A stretch of 64,000 nucleotides of DNA from Mycolicibacterium iranicum (GTDB lineage: Bacteria > Actinomycetota > Actinomycetes > Mycobacteriales > Mycobacteriaceae): NCBI RefSeq assembly GCF_002101705.1, contig NZ_LQPC01000032.1, positions 87,883 to 151,882 on the forward strand. Reading direction: 5' to 3'. Shown here piece after piece: positions 31,856-39,801 of the stretch. The notes beneath the pieces were generated by a model, which saw only the letters and a program-made list of their open reading frames with translations, was not told the origin of the DNA and ran no database searches. A program made the translations under genes and the position numbers. Each line of letters starts with the position of its first letter. Within the stretch, counting starts at the first letter, position 1.

Positions 31856-32542
31856 GTGAGTACCCGTCGCCGTCGTGCGCCCAGGGGCTCCGGTGAGCAG
31901 CTTCGCGACGAGATATTGACCGCGGCAACCGATTTGCTGATCGAGACCGGAGACGAGAAGGCCGTCTCCATCCGGTCGGTCGCACAGCGCGTCGGGGTGA
32001 CACCGCCGTCGATCTATCTACACTTCGCCGACAAGACCGCGCTTCTGGACGCCGTCTGCTGCCAATACTTCGAGAAGCTCGACGAGGAGATGCAGGCGGT
32101 TGCGGCCGCATGTACGTCGACGATCGAGGTGCTGCGGGCGCAGGGACTCGCCTACGTCCGCTTCGCGCTGCAGACCCCCGAGATGTACCGCATTGCGACG
32201 ATGGGCCACGGCGAACCCGGCAGCGGGGTCGATCTGACACTGAACAGTTCCGCATTCGTCCATATGCGGGCGACGGTGGAGGCGTTGATCGCCGAAGGTG
32301 TCTATCCGCAGGAAGACCCCACCACGCTGGCGCTCGAACTGTGGACATCAGCCCATGGCGTTGCCGCACAGCTGATCTCACGTCCCTACCTGCCCTGGGG
32401 TGACGTCGAGGAGTTCGCAGGCCGAGTCCTGCGCGCGGTGTGCCTCGGGCACATCGCTTCCGCCGGCATCGGACCCGAGGAAGCTCCGATGGAGACTGTC
32501 CGCTGGTTGAAGGAGACCATTGATGAGCGAGCACGTCGATAA
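31856..32542 (+). CDS. TetR-family regulator of the mmpL unit
   Basis: 228 residues from GTG 31856, one base after the mmpL stop. TTG 31847 (3 nt after GGGGAGGG) is an alternative giving an 8-bp overlap. Helix-turn-helix: LRDEILTAATDLLIETGDEKAVSIRSVAQRVGVTPPSIYLHFADKTALLDAV (about 17-68). C-terminal TetR_C-like domain with YVRFALQTPEMYRIATMGHGEP. It is the natural candidate for binding the palindrome 29487-29505. The next gene, a methyltransferase, overlaps it by 20 bp. Confidence 0.85.
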   Translation: MSTRRRRAPRGSGEQLRDEILTAATDLLIETGDEKAVSIRSVAQRVGVTPPSIYLHFADKTALLDAVCCQYFEKLDEEMQAVAAACTSTIEVLRAQGLAYVRFALQTPEMYRIATMGHGEPGSGVDLTLNSSAFVHMRATVEALIAEGVYPQEDPTTLALELWTSAHGVAAQLISRPYLPWGDVEEFAGRVLRAVCLGHIASAGIGPEEAPMETVRWLKETIDERARR

Positions 32543-33152
32543 CCCGTTCTTTGCGCGGCTGTGGACGGCGATGTCGTCCCGAGAGCCGGAGTCGCTGAGG
32601 CGGCTGCGGCGGGAGAACCTCGCCGGGCTGAGCGGGCGTGTTCTCGAGGTCGGTGCGGGAACCGGGACCAATTTCGAGTTCTACCCCGATACGGTGACGG
32701 AGGTCGTGGCCGTCGAACCCGAACGCCGGCTCGCGGCGCTGGCCCAGCAGGCGGCCGATCGTGCCGCGATTCCGGTCACCGTCACCTCCGACACCGTCGA
32801 ACATTTCGCCGACACGCAGCCTTTCGATGCCGTGGTGTGCTCGTTGGTGCTGTGCTCGGTGGAAGACCCGAAAAGTGTTGTCGAACAACTGCTGTCGCGA
32901 CTGAAGCCGGGAGGGGAGCTGCGCTACCTCGAACACGTCGCCGGGCCGGGGGCGCGCGGCCGCCTGCAGCGGTTCGCCGACGCCACCTTCTGGCCGCGCC
33001 TGCTCGGCAACTGCCACACCCACCGTCACACCGAGGAGACGATCGCCGGGGCGGGATTCCGCATCACCGGCGCACGGCGTGAGTGGACATTCCCGCGATG
33101 GGCCCCTGTTCCGGTGGCCGAGTTCGCGATCGGTGTCGCCGTCCGGCCCTAG
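32523..33152 (+). CDS. Class I SAM-dependent methyltransferase (METTL7/UbiE-like)
   Basis: 209 residues; ATG 32523 with GAAGGAGA 8-15 nt upstream and a 20-bp overlap with the tetR gene. Motif I VLEVGAGTGTNFEFY (SAM loop, about 41-55), motif II VVAVEPERRL, motif III DAVVCSLVLCSVEDP, and LKPGGELRYLEHV. The last part (ATFWPRLLGNCHTHRHTEETIAGAGF) matches the METTL7-like thiol or lipid methyltransferase group. Cotranscription with mmpL and tetR suggests modification of the exported lipid; this corresponds to Rv1147 in my memory of Mtb. Confidence 0.87.
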   Translation: MSEHVDNPFFARLWTAMSSREPESLRRLRRENLAGLSGRVLEVGAGTGTNFEFYPDTVTEVVAVEPERRLAALAQQAADRAAIPVTVTSDTVEHFADTQPFDAVVCSLVLCSVEDPKSVVEQLLSRLKPGGELRYLEHVAGPGARGRLQRFADATFWPRLLGNCHTHRHTEETIAGAGFRITGARREWTFPRWAPVPVAEFAIGVAVRP

Positions 33153-33233
33153 GAGGATCGCAGTGTGGTCAGGTCCGTCGGCGGTCGATCGGTGCCGCGC
33201 GAAATGTGCTGCCGCGCAACGCGAGTCGAAGCG

Positions 33234-33950
33234 CTAGTTGAGCAAGGCGGGCAGGCGCTGCAGCAGACCGGGCAGCGCCGTGGCGGCCTTCTCGCGCAGA
33301 CTCACCGTCGCGCTCGCCGACAGCGGCGTGGGCTCGGGATTGACCTCGATGACGGGCGTGCCATTGGCCACGGCCAGTTCGGGTAGCCCCGCGGCGGGAT
33401 AGACCACCGACGACGTCCCCACCACGACAACAAGATCGGCGCTGACGACCGCGTCAACAGACTGCTGCCAGGCGCCATCGGGCAACGGCTCGCCGAACCA
33501 CACCACGTTGGGCCGGATCAAGCCTCCGCACAGATCGCAGCTGGGCGGTTCGATCGATTCGACCGGCTCGGCCATGTCGGGTACCTGTCCGAGAAATGCG
33601 GATCGGCACTGGTCGCAATGGAATTCGAAGAGGCTGCCGTGCACGTGGTACACCTGGTTGCTGCCGGCGCGTTCGTGCAGGTTGTCCACATTCTGCGTCA
33701 CGACGTGCACGTCGGCGTAGTCCTCCCAGGCGGCCACGGCCCGGTGCGCGTTGTTGGGCGCGACTGCGCTCATCATGTGGTGGCGCCACAGATACCAGGC
33801 CCACACCCGATCCGGATGTGCGCGCCAGCCCTGGCTACTCGAGATCTCGTAGGGATCGACGTTGGCCCACAGACCGGTCTCCACGTCGCGAAACGTCGGC
33901 ACGCCGCTTTCGGCGGAGATACCGGCGCCACTGAATACCGTCACTTGCAC
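33234..33950 (-). CDS. cobB: NAD-dependent protein deacylase, class III sirtuin (CobB)
   Basis: 238 residues: GAGIS (8-12), FRD, TQNVDNLHERAG, catalytic His in VYHVHGSLF, a four-Cys zinc site (CDQC and CDLC), and VVGTSSVVYPA for NAD. The Tyr-x-x-Arg pair that selects negatively charged acyl groups in SIRT5-type enzymes is visible as YLWR (about residues 52-55), so succinyl- or malonyl-lysine is the likely substrate. GTG start at 33950 lies 6 nt after a TAATTT element, so this mRNA may be nearly leaderless. Divergent from a GntR gene with only 36 bp between starts. Confidence 0.9.
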   Translation of the reverse strand: MQVTVFSGAGISAESGVPTFRDVETGLWANVDPYEISSSQGWRAHPDRVWAWYLWRHHMMSAVAPNNAHRAVAAWEDYADVHVVTQNVDNLHERAGSNQVYHVHGSLFEFHCDQCRSAFLGQVPDMAEPVESIEPPSCDLCGGLIRPNVVWFGEPLPDGAWQQSVDAVVSADLVVVVGTSSVVYPAAGLPELAVANGTPVIEVNPEPTPLSASATVSLREKAATALPGLLQRLPALLN

Positions 33951-33973
33951 TCCACCAAATTAGCTGCTTTGGG

Positions 33974-33986
33974 TAATACTGGGCAC
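33974..33986 (+). promoter_or_regulatory. Divergent short promoter between sirtuin and GntR genes
   Basis: TAATAC (33974-33979) lies 7 nt before GTG 33987 on the plus strand. On the minus strand TAATTT is 6 nt before the sirtuin GTG at 33950. Both genes therefore appear to start transcription at or next to their first codon from a 36-bp gap. Confidence 0.45.
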
Positions 33987-34352
33987 GTGGCCGAGTTGGG
34001 GGATTGGGTACGCGTGGATCCGTATGCCGCCAGACCGCTCTTCGACCAGCTCAGAATGCAGATCATCGGGGGGATCCGGGACGGGGAGCTGACTCCTGGC
34101 ACCCGGCTCCCGACGGTTCGCGAGCTGGCGGGGCAGGTCAATCTGGCGGTGAACACCGTGGCGCGTGCGTATCGAGAGTTGGAAGCCGCAGGGATTCTGG
34201 AGACCAGGGGGCGCTTCGGTACCTTCGTGGCGCGGGCCGATCCGGCCGACGCCGCGATGGCGACCGCGGCGAACACCTACGTGTCCGCGGCGCGGGCCCT
34301 CGGCGTCGACAAAGGCGACGCGCTGCGTTATGTGGAGATGGCCTTCGGCTGA
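33987..34352 (+). CDS. GntR-family regulator, YtrA subfamily
   Basis: 121 residues from GTG 33987; the longer upstream frame is antisense to the sirtuin gene. Winged helix: PLFDQLRMQIIGGIRDGELTPGTRLPTVRELAGQVNLAVNTVARAYRELEAAGILETRGRFGTFVA (about 17-82). After it only a ~40-residue helical dimerisation tail remains, the hallmark of the YtrA group, which lacks a large ligand domain. YtrA members often regulate nearby ABC transporters, but none is present. It corresponds to Rv1152 as I recall the Mtb order. Confidence 0.88.
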   Translation: MAELGDWVRVDPYAARPLFDQLRMQIIGGIRDGELTPGTRLPTVRELAGQVNLAVNTVARAYRELEAAGILETRGRFGTFVARADPADAAMATAANTYVSAARALGVDKGDALRYVEMAFG

Positions 34353-34374
34353 GCCGAGATGGCGCCTGCGCTGT

Positions 34375-35220
34375 TCAGCCGAATTCGAGGAGCGTCGTCG
34401 TCGGCCGCAGCGGGTCGAGCAGCGGCACCCGCTGCAGCGTCCACAGCAGCGCGTTGATCACCCGGCCGCGTGCGCGTTCGGCGGGGATGTCGTGCACGGC
34501 TCGCACCCCCGGCACAGTGTTGACGAGGTCGGCGGCCTCGGCGACGGTCAGCGTGAACGGCATCGGCGGCACCCGGTACCGCCGGGAGGTGCGCATGCCG
34601 CGGCGTGCCAGCGGCGCAAACGCCGACGGCGGCAGATCGAACATCATCCTGCCGCCGGGGAAACGGGCTGCGCACTCGGTGATCAGGGCCATCGCCTCCT
34701 CGGGCTGCAGATACATCAGCAGCCCTTCGGCGGTGATGAACACCCCGTCGCCGGCGTCCACCCGGTCCATCCAGCTGAAGTCCAGCGCGGACTGGGCGAT
34801 CAACTGCACGCGATCGGAGGCAGGCAGTAGCGCGCGGCGCAGCTCGATGGTCGGAGGGAAGTCGATGCTCACCCAACGGAAGTCGTGGCCGATGTCGGCG
34901 TTCTGCGGGGTGTCGGCGTCGAGACGGAAGAACGACGTCTGCATACCCTCGGCGAGCGCCACGACCGTCGCCCTGGGATTGTCGCGAAGATATCGCCGCG
35001 TCTGCTTGTCGAAAGCCAACGCGCGCAACGCCATATCTTGACGACGGGTGAAGCCGAACTTCGCGAAGTCGAAATCGAGGGAGTCCACCAGGTGGATTGC
35101 CATGGGGTCGTCGATGAGGGAGTCGGGTCGCCTCGCCTCGGTCGCCCGTACCTGCAGCGTCATCAGTGCGGTCTCGGGAACCCCGGTCAGGTCCACGGGG
35201 TGCTTTTCGGTGTGTGTCAT
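34375..35220 (-). CDS. Leucine carboxyl methyltransferase-family O-methyltransferase (copy 1)
   Basis: 281 residues of the LCM/PPM1 methyltransferase superfamily expanded in mycobacteria: DPMAIHLVDSLDFDFAKFG, VVALAEGMQTSFFRLD (SAM motif), RWVSIDFPPTIELRRALLP, FSWMDRVDAGDGVFITAEGLLMYLQPEEAMALI. It forms a tandem pair with 35243-36109, to which it is clearly related along the whole length (same DxxF/SAM/WMDRV.../GVFITAEGLLMYL words), so the two arose by duplication. Substrate unknown; related proteins methylate carboxyl or hydroxyl groups of small molecules. It resembles Rv1153c. Confidence 0.85.
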   Translation of the reverse strand: MTHTEKHPVDLTGVPETALMTLQVRATEARRPDSLIDDPMAIHLVDSLDFDFAKFGFTRRQDMALRALAFDKQTRRYLRDNPRATVVALAEGMQTSFFRLDADTPQNADIGHDFRWVSIDFPPTIELRRALLPASDRVQLIAQSALDFSWMDRVDAGDGVFITAEGLLMYLQPEEAMALITECAARFPGGRMMFDLPPSAFAPLARRGMRTSRRYRVPPMPFTLTVAEAADLVNTVPGVRAVHDIPAERARGRVINALLWTLQRVPLLDPLRPTTTLLEFG

Positions 35221-35242
35221 CGGTGTCCCAATCTGACGCTGG

Positions 35243-36109
35243 TCATGTATCGAAATGCAGCACGGTGATGCTCGGGCGGTTTCTGCGCATGAATCCGCGG
35301 TCCAGTCGCGGTGAGGTCGTCAGCGTGAATACGCCGCGGCCCGGCGGCAGCGCAACGTCGCGTGCGGCGGCGACGCCGGGGATACGTCCGGCGAGCGCGA
35401 GTGCCTCGTCGGCGGTCAGCGCAAACGGCATCGGCGGCGTGACATAGCGGTTGGACAGCTTCATGCCGCCGAGCGTGCGACGGCTCAACCACGGTGGGAT
35501 CGAGTCGAACATCAGCGCGCCGCCAGGAAACCGTTGTGCGCAGTCGCGGATCAGACCGAGAGCGTCGTCGGGCGCCAAATACATCAAAAGACCCTCGGCG
35601 GTGATGAACACACCGTCCGCTCTGGTCTGATCGACGCCGCCGGCATCGGCGTGCACCCGGTCCATCCAGCTCGGGTCCAGAGCCGACTGCGACAGTCCGA
35701 CGATGCGATCGTCGGAGGGGAGCAGTTCTGCGCGCAGCTTCATGACCGGGGGCAGGTCGACCGAGTACCAGCGGCAGCGGTCGAGGATTCCGTCGCGGTC
35801 GAGGCGCCAGAAACTCGTCTGCAGTCCCTCTGCGAGAGCGACGACGGACGCCTTCGGGTGGTCGGTCACATAGGCGCGCACGGCCGTGTCGAAAGCCCGC
35901 GCGCGCAGTGCGTGCGACTGATTGGGGCGGCCGAACTTGGCGTAGTCGTAGTCGATGGCGTCATAGACGGTGATCGCCCAGGGATCACGGATCACCCCGT
36001 CGGAACGTTTGGCCTCCGCGGCGCGGTTACGCAGGGTCCACAGCGTGGTCGCGGAGACGCCATCGAGCACACTGCCGTCGATTGCGGTGAATCGGCCCAC
36101 GCGGTCCAT
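35243..36109 (-). CDS. Leucine carboxyl methyltransferase-family O-methyltransferase (copy 2)
   Basis: 288 residues from ATG 36109; an upstream frame extension to 36220 runs into the divergent gene. Parallel to copy 1: DPWAITVYDAIDYDYAKFG, VVALAEGLQTSFWRLD, RWYSVDLPPVMKLRAELLP, SWMDRVHADAGGVDQTRADGVFITAEGLLMYL. It carries an extra ~10 residues (GGVDQTRAD) before GVFITAEG, and the C-terminal ITVLHFDT parallels TTTLLEFG. Same strand, 22 bp upstream of copy 1, so probably cotranscribed. Divergent from the flavin-fold gene at 36144. Confidence 0.85.
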   Translation of the reverse strand: MDRVGRFTAIDGSVLDGVSATTLWTLRNRAAEAKRSDGVIRDPWAITVYDAIDYDYAKFGRPNQSHALRARAFDTAVRAYVTDHPKASVVALAEGLQTSFWRLDRDGILDRCRWYSVDLPPVMKLRAELLPSDDRIVGLSQSALDPSWMDRVHADAGGVDQTRADGVFITAEGLLMYLAPDDALGLIRDCAQRFPGGALMFDSIPPWLSRRTLGGMKLSNRYVTPPMPFALTADEALALAGRIPGVAAARDVALPPGRGVFTLTTSPRLDRGFMRRNRPSITVLHFDT

Positions 36110-36131
36110 GCTTCCAGACGCGCAAACGCCG

Positions 36132-36143
36132 TAGGCTCGTGCC
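36132..36143 (+). promoter_or_regulatory. Leaderless promoter -10 for the PPOX gene
   Basis: TAGGCT (36132-36137) is 6 nt upstream of ATG 36144; no ribosome binding site is needed or visible. Confidence 0.45.
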
Positions 36144-36587
36144 ATGACCCGCGACGTCTTCGACGACAAGCTGTTGGCGCTGCTCGCAGGAAACTCGCTG
36201 GGGGTTCTGGCCACGATCAAGCGCGATGGCCGAGCTCAGCTGTCGAACGTCTCTTACCACTTCGACGCGCGCAACCTGACGATCGCGGTCTCCATCACCG
36301 AACCGCGCGCCAAGACACGCAATCTACGCCGCGACCCCCGCGCCGCGATCCATGTCAGCTCGGATGACGGATGGGCCTACGCCGTCGCAGAAGGCGACGC
36401 CGTCCTGACCCCGCCCGCCGCCAACCCCCACGACGACACCGTCGAGGGCCTCGTGGACCTCTACCGCAAGCTTGCCGGGGAGCATCCGGACTGGGACGAC
36501 TACCGCAGAGCGATGGTCGACGACCGGCGGGTGCTGATGACACTGCCGATCTCGCATGTGTACGGCATGCCCCCGGGAAAGCGCTGA
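36144..36587 (+). CDS. F420-binding flavin-fold (PPOX-class) oxidoreductase
   Basis: 147 residues with the split-barrel flavin fold: LLALLAGNSLGVLATIKRDGRAQLSNVSYHFDARNLTIAVSITEPRAKTRNLRRDPRAAIHVSSDDGWAYAVAEGDAVLT. It matches the Rv1155 group that prefers coenzyme F420 over FMN (Lys/Arg-rich RAKTRNLRRDPR). Later GLVDLYRKLAGEHPDWDDYRRAMVDDRRVLMTLPISHVYGM is also characteristic. Note the F420 biosynthesis gene fbiC at the other end of this window. The substrate is not known. Confidence 0.88.
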   Translation: MTRDVFDDKLLALLAGNSLGVLATIKRDGRAQLSNVSYHFDARNLTIAVSITEPRAKTRNLRRDPRAAIHVSSDDGWAYAVAEGDAVLTPPAANPHDDTVEGLVDLYRKLAGEHPDWDDYRRAMVDDRRVLMTLPISHVYGMPPGKR

Positions 36588-36613
36588 GCGCTCGAATTCG
36601 GTCCCGTCGGGAC

Positions 36614-36625
36614 TACGCTGCCGGT
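36614..36625 (+). promoter_or_regulatory. Leaderless promoter -10 for the DUF5302 gene
   Basis: TACGCT (36614-36619) is 6 nt before ATG 36626. Confidence 0.4.
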
Positions 36626-36811
36626 ATGGCATCGAAAGAGTCCGACCAGCCTGCCGAGGACGACAACAAGCGCAAGTTTCGCGAAGCGCTGGAGCGCAAG
36701 AATGCCAACGCGGCGAAAGGGTCCGCCCACAAGGACGGCGGTGCAAGGTCGTCCAAGGGTGCGCACGGGCCCGTCGAGAACCGCCGAGAGTTCCGTCGCA
36801 AGAGCGGTTAG
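36626..36811 (+). CDS. Small basic DUF5302-family protein
   Basis: 61 residues, highly charged, no transmembrane segment: KRKFREALERKNANAAKG is the family core, followed by a Gly/Ser/Lys-rich linker and VENRREFRRKSG. The call rests on resemblance to DUF5302, a short mycobacterial family of unknown role; the long frame upstream of ATG 36626 is a shadow of the preceding gene. Confidence 0.68.
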   Translation: MASKESDQPAEDDNKRKFREALERKNANAAKGSAHKDGGARSSKGAHGPVENRREFRRKSG

Positions 36812-37184
36812 TGGGCATGTCTTCGCGGTAATCCGCCCACTCTGACGTGCAACCCACGGTGGCCGGCGTCTCTCCATGCTTCTGCTGCGTCCTAGTAATT
36901 TGCCTGTTTCGTTGGTTCACTGTTACCCGTGTGCCAACTTTATGCACGTAGCCAGCCGCCCAATGGTTTGCTATTTGCTCATTCCAGCGCGTTAATTCCA
37001 CTAAGATGCCTTTGTGTGATGATCAGCAACAATTGCCAAATTCTTACATTTGGGACTGTGGGGCGGCGGGCGCGAGTCGGCGATGGCAGACTGCTAAATA
37101 GCTGCGTAACCCGACTTGGGCTCACTGACAGGGGGCCGGCGCCGCCGTGGGCATCGCCCAGCCGTTTCAGTGGAGGACTTGATC
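36812..37184. other. Non-coding, AT-richer gap before the desaturase
   Basis: 373 bp with no convincing gene. The middle (about 36890-37050) is visibly AT-richer than anything else in the window (runs such as GTAATTTG, TTTGCTATTTGCTCATT, TTAATTCC, TTCTTACATTTGG) and contains no TANNNT element correctly placed for the next gene. It marks the left edge of a segment that interrupts the Rv1155-Rv1156-like order. Confidence 0.6.
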
Positions 37185-38447
37185 GTGGCGATTACGGACA
37201 TCGTCGGCTACTCCCACCTCACGCCAGGGGACCTGGACACGCTGACCGACGAACTCGATGCGATTCGGCGAGATGTCCAGGACACACTCGGAACTTCCGA
37301 CGCCGCATACATCCACCGTGTCATTCGCTTTCAGCGCCTGCTTGAACTGACCTCGAGGCTGTCGATACTGTGCCCGTGGCGCGGCGTTCGGTGGCTGGGA
37401 GTCATCGGCCTGGCGGTCGCCAAATCGGTCGAGAATATGGAACTCGGGCACAACATCGGCCACGGGCAATGGGACTGGATGAACGATCCCGAAATCCATT
37501 CGGCAACTTGGGAATGGGACATGGTCGGGGTGTCAGCTCAGTGGCGTTACGCCCACAACTACGAGCATCACCAGTTCACGAACGTCCTCGGCAAGGACTA
37601 CGACATCGGTTGGGATGTCCTGCGTGTCACGCGCGATCAGCCCTGGGAATGGCGTCACGCATTCCAGCCGCTGCAGAGCCTGCTGCTCGCCGCGACATTC
37701 GAATGGGCAATCGCCCTCTACGGCCTGGCCTCGGACTGCCGTCGCTTCGACAGTGCTGCGCAGCGCAAGGCGGTGGTGTCCCGTGTCGCTATCAAGATTC
37801 AGCGCCAGATCGTGAAGGACTTCCTTGTGTTCCCGCTCCTGGCGGGCGGGCGACGGGCACAGGTGCTTCGGGCGACGTTGACGGCAAACGTCCTACGCAA
37901 CCTCTGGACGCATGCGGTAATCGTGTGCGGTCATTTCCCTGACGGCGCAGAGAAGTTCACACCCGAAAGCATCGGCGACGAGCGCCGCCCACAGTGGTAT
38001 CTGCGGCAGATGCTGGGTACGGCCAACTTCGACGCAGGGCGATTGTTGGCATTTGCTAGCGGCCACCTCTGTTATCAAATCGAACACCACCTCTTTCCAG
38101 ACTTACCCAGCAGTCGATACCCCGAGATAGCACTTCGAGTCCGGGCGCTGTGTGACAAATACGACCTTCCGTACAACTCCCGCCCGTTCCTCCGGCAGCT
38201 GTGGCTTGCCCAAAGGACGATCCTGAAACTGTCTCTGCCCGACCGCTTCCTGATTGCGACGTCCGACGATGCGCCGGAAACAGCGTCCGATCGACGCTTC
38301 GAAGTAACCCCCGACGTCGATGGGCACGGGCTGCGGACCGCACTCGCACGCCTTCGAGAGGCTAAGCAAGGCAGTCGGTTTCAGCGACGGCGTCTTGAAC
38401 TGCTAAGCGTCGCGCGGCGACGAGTGTTGTCACTGTCGTCACAGTGA
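37185..38447 (+). CDS. Membrane fatty acid desaturase
   Basis: 420 residues from GTG 37185, with GGAGGA (37172-37177) 7 nt upstream deciding the start. Three histidine boxes are complete: ELGHNIGHG, HNYEHHQF and the QIEHHLFPDLP box, with Gln leading the third. Hydrophobic stretches flank them (VRWLGVIGLAVAKSVENM, LLAATFEWAIALYGLA). This is the diiron, ferredoxin- or cytochrome-b5-linked type that introduces a double bond into acyl lipids; the QxxHH third box is common to front-end desaturases, but no cytochrome b5 domain is fused. The gene's last 86 bp overlap the acyltransferase on the opposite strand. Confidence 0.88.
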   Translation: MAITDIVGYSHLTPGDLDTLTDELDAIRRDVQDTLGTSDAAYIHRVIRFQRLLELTSRLSILCPWRGVRWLGVIGLAVAKSVENMELGHNIGHGQWDWMNDPEIHSATWEWDMVGVSAQWRYAHNYEHHQFTNVLGKDYDIGWDVLRVTRDQPWEWRHAFQPLQSLLLAATFEWAIALYGLASDCRRFDSAAQRKAVVSRVAIKIQRQIVKDFLVFPLLAGGRRAQVLRATLTANVLRNLWTHAVIVCGHFPDGAEKFTPESIGDERRPQWYLRQMLGTANFDAGRLLAFASGHLCYQIEHHLFPDLPSSRYPEIALRVRALCDKYDLPYNSRPFLRQLWLAQRTILKLSLPDRFLIATSDDAPETASDRRFEVTPDVDGHGLRTALARLREAKQGSRFQRRRLELLSVARRRVLSLSSQ

Positions 38448-39678
38448 AGTACAGGCCGAGGTCCTTGAGGCCCCATCCGACGGATCCCAGCGTGGCCGCT
38501 CCCGCCACGCACAGCAGTGAACCCACGGCTGCGCTGCGCAGACCGGGGCGGGCGACGACACCGCCGTCCCAGAACGGAAGCGGATCGTTCTCCAGTGGTC
38601 GCAGCACCACGAACGCCGCGCCGACGGCGAGCACCATGATCGCCATCTGCAGTACCGACAGCGTGACGAAGTGCGGCGCGTCGGGGAACCGCGGGTAGCC
38701 GAGGTAGTCGAAAACCAGGTGCATGCCCAGCAGCAGCGGGATGTGCCACAGGTAGAGCGTCATCGCGCCGGAGTTGCCGATCACCGTCAGCCACCAGACC
38801 CGTGGCCTACGCGCCCACCGCGTCAGAGCAGGTGCGGCAGCAATCGCCAACGCGCACATCATGATTGCGTGTCCTGCAAGCAGTAGCGACGGCGGTGACA
38901 TGTTCTTGAGGTGCTGGGTCTCGATGCCGACCAGGCTCAGCTCGTACGGTCCGAACGCGACGAGCGCGGCGTTGACGGCGAACATCGCCGCACCGGTGAT
39001 CAACGCCGCGCGCGCGGACAGGAGTCGTCGCCGGTACGCGACTCCGAACATGCCGGGGATCAGCCACATCGACAGGTTGAGATAGCCGAACAGCGGCCAC
39101 ACGTCGACATTGATCCGAATAGCGTCGACGGCGGCAACCACCGCGTACGCGGTCACCGCCGCCGCGACGAACCGGCCTGTGGTGGTGATGCCGGCAAGCG
39201 CCGGGACAGCGGCGAGTACCAACACGTAGGCGCCGAGAAACCAGAGAAGCTGTGTCGAGATCCCGGCTACGGGCTCATAGACGTGAATCGGCAACAAAAA
39301 CTTGAGCACCACCAGCGTCGCCACCCAGAACGCCAGGTAGTAGAACACCGGCCGGTACAGCCTCGTGCAGCGCCGCATCAGCCAGTTACCCCAGCTGCTG
39401 CCGGGTGCCCACGACTGCACCGATGCGGCGACGCCGGCGAAGAAGAACAACGGCATTATCTGGAACACCCACGTCAGGGCCTGAAACACCGGCGACCCGG
39501 TGAGCAGGTTGCTCCAGATGAAGACGTCGTCACGAATGATGCTCGTCGCCATGACCGTGTGGCCGATGACGACGGCCAGCAGGGCGGTGATCCGGATGAC
39601 GTCGATGGCCCGGTCACGGCCGGGCGGGGTGCTCGCCTCCACATCCGCGGGGCGAGGAAACAGCGTGGCTGCGCTCAT
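38362..39678 (-). CDS. Acyltransferase-3 family membrane protein
   Basis: 438 residues from ATG 39678, about ten transmembrane helices. The family start is present (RDRAIDVIRITALLAVVIGHTVMA with the conserved R and H; LTWVFQIMPLFFFAGVAASVQSW). Acyltransferase-3 proteins move acetyl or longer acyl groups to cell-surface sugars or lipids. The C-terminus overlaps the end of the desaturase by 86 bp in convergent orientation, unusually long, so the true end of one of them may be variable. Substrate unknown. Confidence 0.82.
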   Translation of the reverse strand: MSAATLFPRPADVEASTPPGRDRAIDVIRITALLAVVIGHTVMATSIIRDDVFIWSNLLTGSPVFQALTWVFQIMPLFFFAGVAASVQSWAPGSSWGNWLMRRCTRLYRPVFYYLAFWVATLVVLKFLLPIHVYEPVAGISTQLLWFLGAYVLVLAAVPALAGITTTGRFVAAAVTAYAVVAAVDAIRINVDVWPLFGYLNLSMWLIPGMFGVAYRRRLLSARAALITGAAMFAVNAALVAFGPYELSLVGIETQHLKNMSPPSLLLAGHAIMMCALAIAAAPALTRWARRPRVWWLTVIGNSGAMTLYLWHIPLLLGMHLVFDYLGYPRFPDAPHFVTLSVLQMAIMVLAVGAAFVVLRPLENDPLPFWDGGVVARPGLRSAAVGSLLCVAGAATLGSVGWGLKDLGLYFTVTTVTTLVAARRLAVQDAVAETDCLA

Positions 39679-39731
39679 GCACCAATTCTCGACCCGCCCG
39701 GGCCCCCGGCATCTGAGTAAAACCACCTAGA

Positions 39732-39794
39732 CGCCGAAACTGCATTCCGTGCGGTCTTGCCGCGATTTTTCGCGCACGGAATGCAGTTTCGGCG
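39732..39794 (-). terminator. Perfect 22-bp stem hairpin after actP
   Basis: Arms 39732-39753 and 39773-39794 are exact reverse complements over 22 bp; the 19-nt loop contains ATTTTTC. It lies 8 bp past the actP stop on the minus strand and before the acyltransferase start, so it likely ends the actP transcript. Confidence 0.72.
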
Positions 39795-39801
39795 GACCTG
39801 G

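Noticed and set aside
33618..33986. Extension of the GntR gene upstream
   Set aside because: It is antisense to the sirtuin gene; GTG 33987 has a -10 7 nt upstream.
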